In this document: positions 1 to 6,940 of the stretch, piece after piece
How positions within the stretch are numbered: the first letter of the stretch is position 1
Layout: every line of letters begins with the position of its first letter
From: Paraktedonobacter sp035294465
GTDB taxonomy: Bacteria; Chloroflexota; Ktedonobacteria; Ktedonobacterales; Ktedonobacteraceae
Direction: 5' to 3'
Length of the DNA: 10,041 nt
Assembly (NCBI GenBank): GCA_035294465.1
Contig: DATGKW010000255.1
Location: forward strand, 1-10,041
Position numbers and translations under genes: made by a program
The notes under the pieces: model-generated
Databases searched by the model: none
Seen by the model: the letters and a program-made list of their open reading frames with translations, nothing else
What the model was told of the DNA's origin: nothing

Positions 1-7
1 ATTTGAT

Positions 8-892
8 ATGGTGACTATTGAACTACAAGATCGACAGCGATTGGTTCAGATACTGCAGAAACTCTCCGAATTTGAGGATGAAAGAAGCCGGCGCAGTTTT
101 TTATCCGTTGTTGGCATCGATTCACTTCTCCCGCGTCTAGATCTCTCAGGATCGCCATCGATAGCAAGTGCGAAAGTAATCAATTTCCTCGTGACTCATG
201 GGCACCTGACAAATGGAAATGAAGCTCTGGGTAGCTTGTTAAGTGAAATCAAGCCATACCTGGGAGTCATGGACCAGATCTTTATTGATGAAATGCTGAG
301 AAAATATCGGCTGATGCTGCCTGTTGCCCGGATCGATTCTAACGCTAGCGTTAGTGAGTCAGGCGGCAGGGAAATTTCACATCCTATAGAGCCGGAAAAA
401 AGCTGGGCATCTCCACCCCTAGGTCAGTCGGTTCCAACAGGTACACGGGTACAGAAAGTTGTTATCAGCTGCAGCCGGGATGATAACCGATGGTTAGAGA
501 GCCTCAAGACTCACCTGGCCCCTCTGGAGCGTCAGCAAGTGGTTGATCTCTGGGACGATACCCGGATCACGCCCGGCGCTCGTCGGGAGCAAGCCATCAC
601 TGATGCACTTAATGCTGCCAATATTGCTATTCTGCTGGTCAGTAAGAACTTCTTTGCAGCTCAGTTTATTATGCACTATGAACTTCCTTCTATTCTACGG
701 CGTTGCTCGCAAGGTCAACTGACTCTGCTGCCCCTGATTCTCTCTCCTTGCCTGTATGACCAGAGTCCTCTAGGAGAATATCAAGTATTTAATGATTTTG
801 ATGGACCTCTCTCCGAACTCACTTCCTCAGAAAGAGATAAAGTTTTTGTGCGTTTAGCTGAAACAATTTCGAAGCTCTCCGGTAATTTATGA
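8..892 (+). CDS. EAD-TIR protein, putative NAD-consuming conflict effector
   Basis: The protein has 294 residues. Residues about 7-100 form a helical effector-associated domain (EAD), with the family pattern of R..FL..VGI, a LDLSGSP stretch, a hydrophobic helix, G..DQ-like spacing and a final hydrophobic helix. A polar linker (about 105-148) follows, then a TIR domain (149-292). The TIR domain shows VVISCSRDD (151-159), LWDD (181-184), ILLVSKNFF (208-216) and Y-E-L-P, where Glu225 sits at the position of the TIR NADase catalytic Glu. The tail (LLPLILSPC, then a Q.FND segment) fits the bacterial TIR_2 type. EADs are known to couple effectors to partners by like-with-like contact, and bacterial TIRs often hydrolyse NAD or make cyclic ADP-ribose signals; activity here is inferred. 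Cys155 replaces the usual aromatic of SYS. The frame stays open to the window edge, so a start further upstream is possible, but the domain begins right after this Met. It is the first of three close genes. Confidence 0.85.
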   Translation: MVTIELQDRQRLVQILQKLSEFEDERSRRSFLSVVGIDSLLPRLDLSGSPSIASAKVINFLVTHGHLTNGNEALGSLLSEIKPYLGVMDQIFIDEMLRKYRLMLPVARIDSNASVSESGGREISHPIEPEKSWASPPLGQSVPTGTRVQKVVISCSRDDNRWLESLKTHLAPLERQQVVDLWDDTRITPGARREQAITDALNAANIAILLVSKNFFAAQFIMHYELPSILRRCSQGQLTLLPLILSPCLYDQSPLGEYQVFNDFDGPLSELTSSERDKVFVRLAETISKLSGNL

Positions 893-938
893 TGCTGTAT
901 TTGTAAGGAAACTGCTCGTGTAGCTTAGGAAAAGTACC

Positions 939-1727
939 ATGCGGCAGAGAGAGAATTTGCGAACCCAATTCTCTGAATTTTTACAAGCTTTGCCCGAAAT
1001 GCAAGGGAATACGTTAGAGCGGCAGGCTTTTTTTCGAGTGCAGGTGGGTCTGGAGCCTGAATTGTTGACACAGATCAACTGGGAGGGGTCACAACGCGCC
1101 GTAGCTAACGACCTTGTTATGCATCTAATGTCGGGAGGAAGAGAGCAACTTCTGTGCTGTTGTCAAAAGTTTGATAATGACCAGATTTGCGGGCCAGATC
1201 AGCAAGCGGTGATACGTAGACTTATCTTTACAGTAGGACAACTTTCTGAACAGGAATGGGAGCAGGAATGTGCTCAGAGCCGCGATTATGCCCCTTTAGA
1301 GGAAGGAGCAGCGACTTTAGAACGTGGAGATTATCATCAGGCGCTCTCCCTTCTAAAAAAAGCTGTGCAGGAGATCCCCAGTTGCGAAAAGCGTCTCGCG
1401 GCTAAAGCTCGTTATCTTCAAGCTCTGGCTCTGTTAGGCAGAAAGCCACCTCGAGACACGAGTTTGACGGTGAGAGAAAGAGTTGAAGAACTGATGAGCG
1501 ACGCTATTAAGTTAGACCAGCGTAAAGTATATCTTCTCACACTTGCATCGATAAAAAGGGATATTTATACCTCTGTTCCTTCCTCACAGCTTTGGGAGGA
1601 AGTGTGTAAGTGGCAAAAGCAGGCAAGAAATTTGCCTGGTACGACTTACGATGATGAGTTGCTTATCTACCTGAAGTGCTGCCAACCAGAGATCTACTAT
1701 CGGATCTGGTTGGCAAAGGAAGTGTAA
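939..1727 (+). CDS. EAD-like domain plus TPR-like repeat protein, probable partner of the TIR protein
   Basis: The protein has 262 residues and no signal peptide or membrane span. Residues about 7-97 resemble the N-terminus of the preceding TIR protein: L..FL..LP, then ERQAFF..QVGL, LL..INWEGS, a helix, SGG, and GPDQQAVIRRLI, which is the closing motif of this EAD type. Residues about 118-205 look like helix-turn-helix TPR units, seen as G.ATLERGDYHQALSLLKKAV and AKARYLQALALLGR, then an amphipathic helix. The C-terminus (206-262) is unassigned. It has nine Cys, including Cys73-74-75, which is high for a cytoplasmic protein. An AGGAAA site (927-932) lies 6 bases before the ATG. The gene starts 46 bases after the TIR gene, so co-transcription is likely. 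I infer a sensor or adaptor that binds the TIR protein through matching EADs. The EAD and TPR assignments are by eye. Confidence 0.75.
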   Translation: MRQRENLRTQFSEFLQALPEMQGNTLERQAFFRVQVGLEPELLTQINWEGSQRAVANDLVMHLMSGGREQLLCCCQKFDNDQICGPDQQAVIRRLIFTVGQLSEQEWEQECAQSRDYAPLEEGAATLERGDYHQALSLLKKAVQEIPSCEKRLAAKARYLQALALLGRKPPRDTSLTVRERVEELMSDAIKLDQRKVYLLTLASIKRDIYTSVPSSQLWEEVCKWQKQARNLPGTTYDDELLIYLKCCQPEIYYRIWLAKEV

Positions 1728-1751
1728 GATAACATTGGGAGAAGCAAAGAT

Positions 1752-2786
1752 ATGATAAATATACCATGGACTCTCCCTCCTGATCGTGACCAGACGCCAG
1801 AGTTGCCGCCCTTGCCAGATCTGCTCAATCGCTTTTCTGGAGAGCAGATCCACCTGTACTTTTTTCCTCTGCCCAGGCGTCCGCTACGTGAGCTCGCTAT
1901 GAAGCTCTTGCTGCTGGTCGGTTGTCTCCTGGTTGCTCCAGTGCTGCTTTATGTATGGCTCATCAAGCCTGCCGGACAAGAAGTGACACTCGTTGAGCTA
2001 GTAGGGGTGGGACTGGTTGGTTGCGATCTCTGGCTTTTTAGAAGATATGCCATTCCTTTGTGGCGAAGGTTCTGGCACGAGTATTCTGAATATAGAAAGG
2101 AAAAGGAGTATTTAAGGGAGAATCCTCCGCCCTCGGAGGAGGAATACGATCAATGGATACAGGACATAGGCAGGAAAATCTATGAACTGGCTCCTGAAAA
2201 GCTTCATATTTCTTATAGTAAAGAGTATTCCGAGGAGTGGGTGAAAGATATTCGTGAAGGAGTCTATAGAGAAGCGCCTAAACGCTGGAACTTTGAAGTG
2301 TCTTTGCAGACAAGAGGTTACCCTTTACCTTCTTCAAAGACCTCTCCTGAGCAGGACAAATCCCAACAAGCCTATAAATGGGCAGCACGGTTGGGGGAGC
2401 GGCATTATAGCATAAATGTTTTTGCCAGACTTTTTATTACAAAGGATTATATCGCGATCTATACAAATACCATCAACGTGCGTGAACCAGAAAAAATAAA
2501 GGAAAAGGCTGAACATTTTTATCATCGGCACCTTACTTATGTGTCGCGAGAAACGGTGACCAGGGTGATAGGGGATGATATTGTTAAACAGGATTATCTT
2601 TCTTTAAAGCTCGATAGTAACTATACTATTAGATTGCATGCAGCATTTGTAAAAATTATCTATGCTAATTATGAGTCTGCCGAAAACGGCGTCGATGCAA
2701 CGCATGCGGGACTACTCAATGTCTTGAGCGAGCACAAAATGAGTGAAGTGAGAAGCTTTGTAGAGGCCAGCAAGGTTCAGGACTGA
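1752..2786 (+). CDS. Two-span membrane protein of unknown function, third gene of the EAD-TIR operon
   Basis: The protein has 344 residues and I do not recognise its family. It has a Pro-rich N-terminus (1-45), a strong hydrophobic segment (about 50-71), a short polar turn (72-78), and a second, weaker hydrophobic segment (about 79-97) followed by Arg/Trp/Lys-rich residues. The N- and C-termini should therefore both face the cytoplasm. Residues 105-180 are charged, probably helical, with many Tyr and Trp. Residues about 215-305 alternate hydrophobic and polar residues like beta strands (INVFARLFITKDYIAIYT, then YVSRETVTRV, LSLKLDSNYTIRL), which might be a PH- or GRAM-like fold; this is a weak inference. 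A GGGAGA site (1737-1742) sits 9 bases before the ATG, and the gap from the TPR gene is 24 bases, so it belongs to that operon. Part of the gene is very AT-rich (about 28% G+C at 2581-2640). It could be a membrane effector, anchor or immunity-like partner of the TIR/TPR pair. Confidence 0.8.
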   Translation: MINIPWTLPPDRDQTPELPPLPDLLNRFSGEQIHLYFFPLPRRPLRELAMKLLLLVGCLLVAPVLLYVWLIKPAGQEVTLVELVGVGLVGCDLWLFRRYAIPLWRRFWHEYSEYRKEKEYLRENPPPSEEEYDQWIQDIGRKIYELAPEKLHISYSKEYSEEWVKDIREGVYREAPKRWNFEVSLQTRGYPLPSSKTSPEQDKSQQAYKWAARLGERHYSINVFARLFITKDYIAIYTNTINVREPEKIKEKAEHFYHRHLTYVSRETVTRVIGDDIVKQDYLSLKLDSNYTIRLHAAFVKIIYANYESAENGVDATHAGLLNVLSEHKMSEVRSFVEASKVQD

Positions 2787-2827
2787 AATGAGCCAGGTGA
2801 AAAGATCCTGAAGCCCGCGGGTCGTCT

Positions 2828-2868
2828 CAGGGCTTTCCTGTTCCTGGTAGGAGAATCGGAAAGCCCTG
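2828..2868. terminator. Hairpin between convergent genes, probable bidirectional terminator
   Basis: A perfect 11-bp inverted repeat, CAGGGCTTTCC (2828-2838) and GGAAAGCCCTG (2858-2868), flanks a 19-base loop that can itself form a 4-bp stem (TCCT/AGGA). It lies between the stop of the membrane protein gene (2786) and the stop of the kinase gene (2877), where it could end transcription from both sides. Neither strand has a U-run next to the stem, so it may act with Rho or only as a 3' end stabiliser. Confidence 0.6.
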
Positions 2869-2876
2869 TCAATGAG

Positions 2877-4649
2877 TTAAAATCTCGGCCCAACCGTGAA
2901 GTAGCCGGTGTTCGCCGAGCAGGAGGCCGTACTGCTGCTGCAATAGTTGCCGTGTAAATAGACTCCTTGCTGAACTGCGCCGTAGAAATAGAGCGGCGTC
3001 TGGCCCGCCGCTTGCTGCACGGTAAAGCCAAAATTGCCGTTGAGATCGACCCTGCCACTCAACTGGTAGACCTGCGACGAATTGAAGGTAACTGATCCTT
3101 TCAGGATGCCCTGACCACGAGTCTGTGTAATGTACACAGAAATATGGTTTGTCTGGTAAGTGTTCTGATTGGTCATGGACCCGTTATAGGTCCCGGCAAT
3201 ATAGAGACCCGGCTGGGGCGTGGGTGATGGGGTCGGAGTCACCTGTGTTATCTGCGTGGGAGTCACCTGGGGTGTGGCTTTCGCAGATTGATGGCTGGCA
3301 TAAAGATACACTGAACCGGCGAGGACCAGCAGGATCAGCAGCGCCGGGATCAGGACAAAAATGCCGGTGCGCCGGCGAGACGCTCGCGGAGAAGCGGGCC
3401 GTGGCGCTTCAGGTATCTGTATCTCAGGTTCACTGCTGGCTATCGTGGGGAGATCGTGTTCAGAGACCAGACCGACCGGCTGTAACCTGAGAGGCGGCGT
3501 GTCAGGGGCCTGTTCAGCAGGTCTTGCCTCCTGAGCGGGAAGCGGCGTCGCTGGCTGCTTAACCAGGATGTTCACCAGCACAGGGCCCGCCTGTTCAGAG
3601 GATTCATGGGGACGCTGCACGCGAATGATCTGGCCATCGCGCGCGCCAGCCGGAACCGTTACAGTCACCTCCTCCCCGCTAGCAAGAGTGAGCAGACGGC
3701 TGAGGCCTGCATCGGCTTCTGACTGGCTGATCGTGAGCGTCGCGTAATTCTCTGCGCCCTCGGCGTCAGCCTGCTCAGGCGCGGACTGACTCGCGGCCTC
3801 CACGAAAGCGCTGGCGAAATCAGCAATGGATGGAAAGCGTTCTTCGGGCTTTTTGGACAGCGCGCGCAGGAGCACTGCGTCCAGAGCTGCTGGCAGGCGC
3901 GGATTGAATCTCCCTGGTGCCGGCGGAGGAGCTGTAAAATGGTGGTACATCAATTGCTCCATGCTCCCCCTGAATGGCGGGCGTCCCACCAGCATCTCAT
4001 AGGCCATAACCGCCAGAGCGTACTGGTCGCTCGCAAAAACAGGGTTGCCGCTCCACTGTTCTGGAGCCATCGAAGTAGGTGTTCCGCGAATCGTATGACT
4101 GGAACTGGCGACCGTTGTAAAGTTACGCGCAATGCCAAAGTCAGCCAGCAGGAGTATGGGGCGGTCAGGGTCTTTTCTGTTGGCGCGCAGGAGGAAATTT
4201 GAAGGCTTCACATCCAGGTGAATCACGTCGTGGTCATGGGCATACTGCAATGCCTCTGCTGCCTGCTCAACCAGGTAGGCCACTTTTTGTGGCTCAAGAG
4301 GCTGACCGGCGCGTTGACGCAGCCAGCCCTCAAGCGAGCCGTCCGCGCAGTAAGGCATGACCATATACGTCACCGCCATATCCTCGCGCGCCTCCTCACC
4401 AAAATCGTAGAGAGGTAAAATATTCGGATGTTCGAGAGCAGCAATAGCTTTCGCCTCGCGCTGGAAGAGACGGGCGGAATCCGTCATCGCCCCGCCATCG
4501 GGAGAAGCCATACCCTCCGCACGTACAACCTTAATAGCCACCTGGCGGCTTACACGCGTATCTTCCATAAGATATACCTCTCCCATGCCGCCACTGCCAA
4601 GCAAACGCAAATAACGATAACGGCCTCCCTGAAGCTCTTCTATCGCCAT
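2877..4649 (-). CDS. Transmembrane Ser/Thr protein kinase (Hanks type, PknB-like)
   Basis: The protein has 590 residues. The cytoplasmic kinase domain (about 9-285) is complete: Gly loop GSGGMGEVY (18-26), Lys40 in VAIK, helix-C Glu65, catalytic loop HLDVKPSN (144-151, Asp146, Asn151), DFG 170-172, APE 195-197, Asp208 and Arg271. The residue before Asp146 is Leu, not Arg, making it a non-RD kinase. Residues about 302-366 resemble one DnaJ C-terminal subdomain (ISQSEADAG, VTVPAGARDGQIIRV, VLVNILVK). A Pro-rich linker, a basic RASRRR stop and one membrane span (about 429-451) follow, then a Thr/Pro stalk with a repeated QVTPT unit and an outside domain (481-590) of beta-type residues with Cys570 and Cys577, a possible disulfide. 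This is a receptor-like layout: the outer domain senses and the inner kinase signals. The start is supported by GAAGG (4660-4656) 6 bases upstream. The substrate is unknown. Confidence 0.93.
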   Translation of the reverse strand: MAIEELQGGRYRYLRLLGSGGMGEVYLMEDTRVSRQVAIKVVRAEGMASPDGGAMTDSARLFQREAKAIAALEHPNILPLYDFGEEAREDMAVTYMVMPYCADGSLEGWLRQRAGQPLEPQKVAYLVEQAAEALQYAHDHDVIHLDVKPSNFLLRANRKDPDRPILLLADFGIARNFTTVASSSHTIRGTPTSMAPEQWSGNPVFASDQYALAVMAYEMLVGRPPFRGSMEQLMYHHFTAPPPAPGRFNPRLPAALDAVLLRALSKKPEERFPSIADFASAFVEAASQSAPEQADAEGAENYATLTISQSEADAGLSRLLTLASGEEVTVTVPAGARDGQIIRVQRPHESSEQAGPVLVNILVKQPATPLPAQEARPAEQAPDTPPLRLQPVGLVSEHDLPTIASSEPEIQIPEAPRPASPRASRRRTGIFVLIPALLILLVLAGSVYLYASHQSAKATPQVTPTQITQVTPTPSPTPQPGLYIAGTYNGSMTNQNTYQTNHISVYITQTRGQGILKGSVTFNSSQVYQLSGRVDLNGNFGFTVQQAAGQTPLYFYGAVQQGVYLHGNYCSSSTASCSANTGYFTVGPRF

Positions 4650-4727
4650 ATTTCACCTTCTACTTTCTCTTCCGGGGTGCTGGAAGAGCCAGCCCGCAAA
4701 GTCTATTACTAGAAGTAACGCAGCCAT

Positions 4728-4757
4728 ACTATATACTATCAGGACTTGAAAGGACAA
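4728..4757 (-). promoter_or_regulatory. Candidate sigma-70-type promoter for the kinase gene
   Basis: On the minus strand, TTGTCC (4757-4752) and TATAGT (4733-4728) are separated by 18 bases. They match the -35 and -10 consensus at 4 of 6 and 5 of 6 bases. The predicted start would leave a leader of about 70 bases before the kinase ATG. The site sits in the 249-base gap between the kinase and methyltransferase genes, so the kinase need not depend on read-through. This is a consensus match by eye only. Confidence 0.4.
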
Positions 4758-4775
4758 GAGAGCATACCCGCTCTC
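4758..4775. other. Small inverted repeat, possible weak terminator
   Basis: GAGAGC (4758-4763) and GCTCTC (4770-4775) form a 6-bp stem with a 6-base loop, directly upstream of the candidate kinase promoter and downstream of the methyltransferase gene. On the minus strand it could end methyltransferase transcripts or bind a regulator of the kinase promoter. It is short and has no U-run. The rest of the gap (4776-4898) shows nothing clear apart from a 10-bp palindrome, GCGCTAGCGC (4896-4905), spanning the methyltransferase stop codon. Confidence 0.25.
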
Positions 4776-4898
4776 AGGGCCGTTGCAACGTCCCCTGTTT
4801 TCTGCCAGATCGTCAACCGGGCCAGGACACAGCCGGAGTGATAAGCGACGGAAAAAACTGCAAGATGCGGAAGCTTTTTCTTCGCGACAAACCGGGCG

Positions 4899-5801
4899 CT
4901 AGCGCGGAGAATCGGTTGGGTTCTCTTGCCTGGCAGGCACCTTTCCCCAGGCTGTGAGCAGCCCTATTTTTCCCACAAAACCTGGTTGTTGCATATCAGA
5001 AAGCGCCTGCTGATAGATCTCCTGGTAGTCATCAGGCAGGCGAATCCACTTTTGCAAGAAAGGGACTGCCGTTCGATAGACAAGCCTCATATCATCATAA
5101 AAGCTTTGCCCTTCGGGAGTGCCCGTGCGCTGTTCGAGCATACAGGCGCGTGTTTGTACGTCCAGGACGCCATGTTGCTGGAGCAGGCGAGCGACCTGGC
5201 TGGTTATCCCATCCCCTTGTGGGGTAAAGTAGTGCCCTGCCTGGTGGAAAGCCCGGACGAACAGATGATTGAGCTGGTTGACCGCAGAGCTGGTACTCTC
5301 TACCGCGAAATCGACTTCTGTAATGCGAATGACCCCCTCTGGGCGGCATACGCGCTGGTACTCTTGCAGCAGTTTGTACCAATCCCAGGTGCGCAGCCAG
5401 CTCTGTGCCGAGCGATGATTGACCAGATCGAAAAAGCTGGCGGGGAATTCGAGCATGCGCAGGGCATCCATCTGATGAAACTCCACCCGGTCACTTACTC
5501 CATTGGCCTCAGCCTGTCTGCGCGCGTAGTCGAGCATACGGGTACTCACATCGACTCCAATCAGCAGACTCATACCTGGATAGGTTTTCGCCGTCTCGAT
5601 CAGCCAGCCGCCGGTTCCGCAGCCTACATCGAGCACACGCTGGAAGATCGATGGATCAGGTTGTTCAGGCAACACACCGCCCATGCCGGCGGTGAGCATG
5701 TGATCCTGAATCTGGAGGCGAGCGAGTTCTTCTTCGTTTGATCGATCCTGTACGACATACGTGCTGGGATGCTCCCAGCGGAAGTTCTCCTGCTGAGACA
5801 T
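4899..5801 (-). CDS. Class I SAM-dependent methyltransferase
   Basis: The protein has 300 residues from the chosen start. It carries the Rossmann-type methyltransferase core: motif I LDVGCGTGGW (57-66) binds S-adenosylmethionine, Asp84 in IGVDVS would hold the ribose, QMDALRM (110-116) gives the adenine-side Asp112, and FDLVNHR (124-130) plus the VCRPEGVIRITE strand (151-162) match motifs IV and V of the UbiE/Methyltransf_25 type. The C-terminal half (165-285) is an extra helical region that probably sets substrate choice, which cannot be read from sequence; a small molecule is most likely. The ATG at 5801 is preferred because AAAGGAG (5817-5811) lies 9 bases upstream. The frame runs back to a GTG at 5888, but those 29 residues are polar, outside the fold and lack such a site. 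It stands alone, divergent from the phosphoesterase gene. Confidence 0.9.
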   Translation of the reverse strand: MSQQENFRWEHPSTYVVQDRSNEEELARLQIQDHMLTAGMGGVLPEQPDPSIFQRVLDVGCGTGGWLIETAKTYPGMSLLIGVDVSTRMLDYARRQAEANGVSDRVEFHQMDALRMLEFPASFFDLVNHRSAQSWLRTWDWYKLLQEYQRVCRPEGVIRITEVDFAVESTSSAVNQLNHLFVRAFHQAGHYFTPQGDGITSQVARLLQQHGVLDVQTRACMLEQRTGTPEGQSFYDDMRLVYRTAVPFLQKWIRLPDDYQEIYQQALSDMQQPGFVGKIGLLTAWGKVPARQENPTDSPR

Positions 5802-6098
5802 AGCCGGTGTCTCCTTTCTGAAACGGGTCAGAAAATCGTTCTTTTCCCCTGTTTCCTGCTCTGGCCTGGTCTTCGGACAGAAAACCACTTGACGATCAAA
5901 TAGATTGAGGCAAGTTTAGCATATTTTACCAGGGAACGTCTATTCTCGATAAGGGAGGAATGTCAATCAAGATGAATGCTTGCACAGTGGAAAGGATCTT
6001 GCAGAAACAGATTTCTGGTTTGTCCCGGTAATGATACGATATGGCAGGAGAGACAAAAGCACGCCGGCGTGTTTCTGGCAAAGCTACGAGGAGAGAGT
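5802..6098. other. Divergent intergenic region between methyltransferase and phosphoesterase
   Basis: About 297 bases with no gene I can support. It should hold promoters for both neighbours, but none is strong. For the methyltransferase, minus-strand TAAAAT (5928-5923) is a fair -10 with only a poor -35 (TTATCG); a perfect TTGACA (5966-5961) has only the weak TAGACG 18 bases on. For the phosphoesterase, TACGAT (6035-6040) is a weak -10. A small inverted repeat CAGAAA/TTTCTG (6002-6017) and the palindrome at 6060-6071 are the main structured elements. Confidence 0.4.
6060..6071. promoter_or_regulatory. 12-bp perfect palindrome before the phosphoesterase, candidate operator
   Basis: CACGCCGGCGTG reads the same on both strands. 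The symmetry continues outward as AA/TT after one mismatch (6057-6074). It ends 27 bases before the ATG, just upstream of the ribosome binding site and downstream of the weak -10-like TACGAT (6035-6040). A dimeric repressor site is a reasonable guess. The 12 bases could also be a chance match in GC-rich DNA, or a short RNA stem. Confidence 0.35.
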
Positions 6099-6809
6099 AT
6101 GCGTGTCGCAGTTATATCGGATATTCACGGCAACCAGTTGGCCTTTGAAGCGGTCCTGCGCGACCTGGAGAACCAGCCGCGCTGCGATCAGTTGATTATC
6201 GCGGGCGATCTTTGCCTGAACGGCCCGCGTCCGCGTGAAGTCTTGCAGATGGTGCAGAATCTGCGCTGCCCGGTGATCCAGGGCAATGTGGACCTGGAGA
6301 CGGTCACGCGAGCGCCGGAGAAGGGCGAGAAGAAGCGCAACACCGTTGGCTGGACGCGCGAGCAAATTGGCCCGGAGGGTATCGCTTATCTGGCCGGACT
6401 GCCATTTTCCCAGCGTGTCAACAATCCTGCGGGCCAGGATCTGCTGGTGGTTCATGCCAATCCGCTGAACCTGGAAGACGCGCTGTTTCCCAACGCGGAC
6501 GATGAGTCGCTGGAATATTTTCTGGGGAGCCTGGACGCGCAGATAGGGGCGCTGGCCTTCGGACATTTGCATATCGCTTACGTCAGGCGCTGGCGCGGGC
6601 TGCTGCTGGCCGATGTCGCCAGCTGCGGTGTGCCGCGCGACGAGGACCTGCGCGCCGCCTATGGGATACTCACCTGGCAGGATGGCCAGTGGGAGGCGGA
6701 GATCAGGCGCGTACCCTACGATGTGCAGGCAGTCGTCAAGCAGATCAAGACCTGCGGTATGCCCAACGCGGAGAAGCGTGTCAGGGTGCTGCTGGAGGCC
6801 CGCTATTGA
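6099..6809 (+). CDS. YfcE-like metallophosphoesterase (calcineurin-like superfamily)
   Basis: The protein has 236 residues, a usual length for the family. It shows the five dinuclear-metal blocks in order: SDIHGN (Asp8, His10), GDLCLNGP (Asp37), GNVD (Asn63, with Val in place of the His of the common GNHD), VVHANP (His119) and FGHLH (His156, His158). Such enzymes hydrolyse phosphodiesters or phosphomonoesters in the cytoplasm using Mn or similar metals. The loss of His in GNHD is also seen in the YfcE/MJ0936 branch and does not imply a dead enzyme. The ATG at 6099 is chosen because AGGAG (6089-6093) lies 5 bases upstream and the protein then begins directly with the first beta strand (MRVAVISDIHGN). 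An in-frame ATG at 5976 would add 41 residues with no family match. The substrate is not predictable. It faces a hairpin terminator downstream. Confidence 0.9.
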   Translation: MRVAVISDIHGNQLAFEAVLRDLENQPRCDQLIIAGDLCLNGPRPREVLQMVQNLRCPVIQGNVDLETVTRAPEKGEKKRNTVGWTREQIGPEGIAYLAGLPFSQRVNNPAGQDLLVVHANPLNLEDALFPNADDESLEYFLGSLDAQIGALAFGHLHIAYVRRWRGLLLADVASCGVPRDEDLRAAYGILTWQDGQWEAEIRRVPYDVQAVVKQIKTCGMPNAEKRVRVLLEARY

Positions 6810-6874
6810 CGATGCTCCGGTGAACGCGTCGATCAGGCCCAACTTTACACGAGAATCTTTTCCATGAACAGACT

Positions 6875-6917
6875 CCGCCCATAGGAGGAGCGTTACTCGA
6901 CTGCCTCCTATGGGCGG
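6875..6917. terminator. Perfect 14-bp hairpin, probable bidirectional terminator
   Basis: CCGCCCATAGGAGG (6875-6888) and CCTCCTATGGGCGG (6904-6917) form a 14-bp stem with a 15-base loop. The stem extends by GAC/GTC (6871-6873, 6918-6920) if T6874 is bulged. It lies 65 bases past the phosphoesterase stop and 23 bases past the stop of the convergent small acidic protein gene, so it suits both. There is no U-run on either side. Confidence 0.7.
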
Positions 6918-6940
6918 GTCAGGACTGGACTACGGAAAGA

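Noticed and set aside
3235..3269. Two copies of GGAGTCACCTG with a 24-base period
   Set aside because: They encode the repeated QVTPT unit of the kinase stalk, so they are a low-complexity coding repeat and not a mobile or CRISPR element.
4926..5741. A 271-codon open frame on the plus strand, opposite the methyltransferase
   Set aside because: The minus strand shows complete SAM-binding motifs and a good ribosome site; the plus frame shows no domain.
5802..5888. N-terminal extension of the methyltransferase from a GTG at 5888
   Set aside because: The ATG at 5801 has a strong AAAGGAG at the right distance, and the 29 extra residues lie outside the methyltransferase fold.
5976..6098. N-terminal extension of the phosphoesterase from an ATG at 5976
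   Set aside because: The extra 41 residues have no family match, while the ATG at 6099 has AGGAG upstream and begins at the first strand of the fold.
6084..6842. A 252-codon open frame on the minus strand, opposite the phosphoesterase
   Set aside because: The forward frame has all the metallophosphoesterase motifs; this frame has none and would run through the hairpin side of the next gene's leader.
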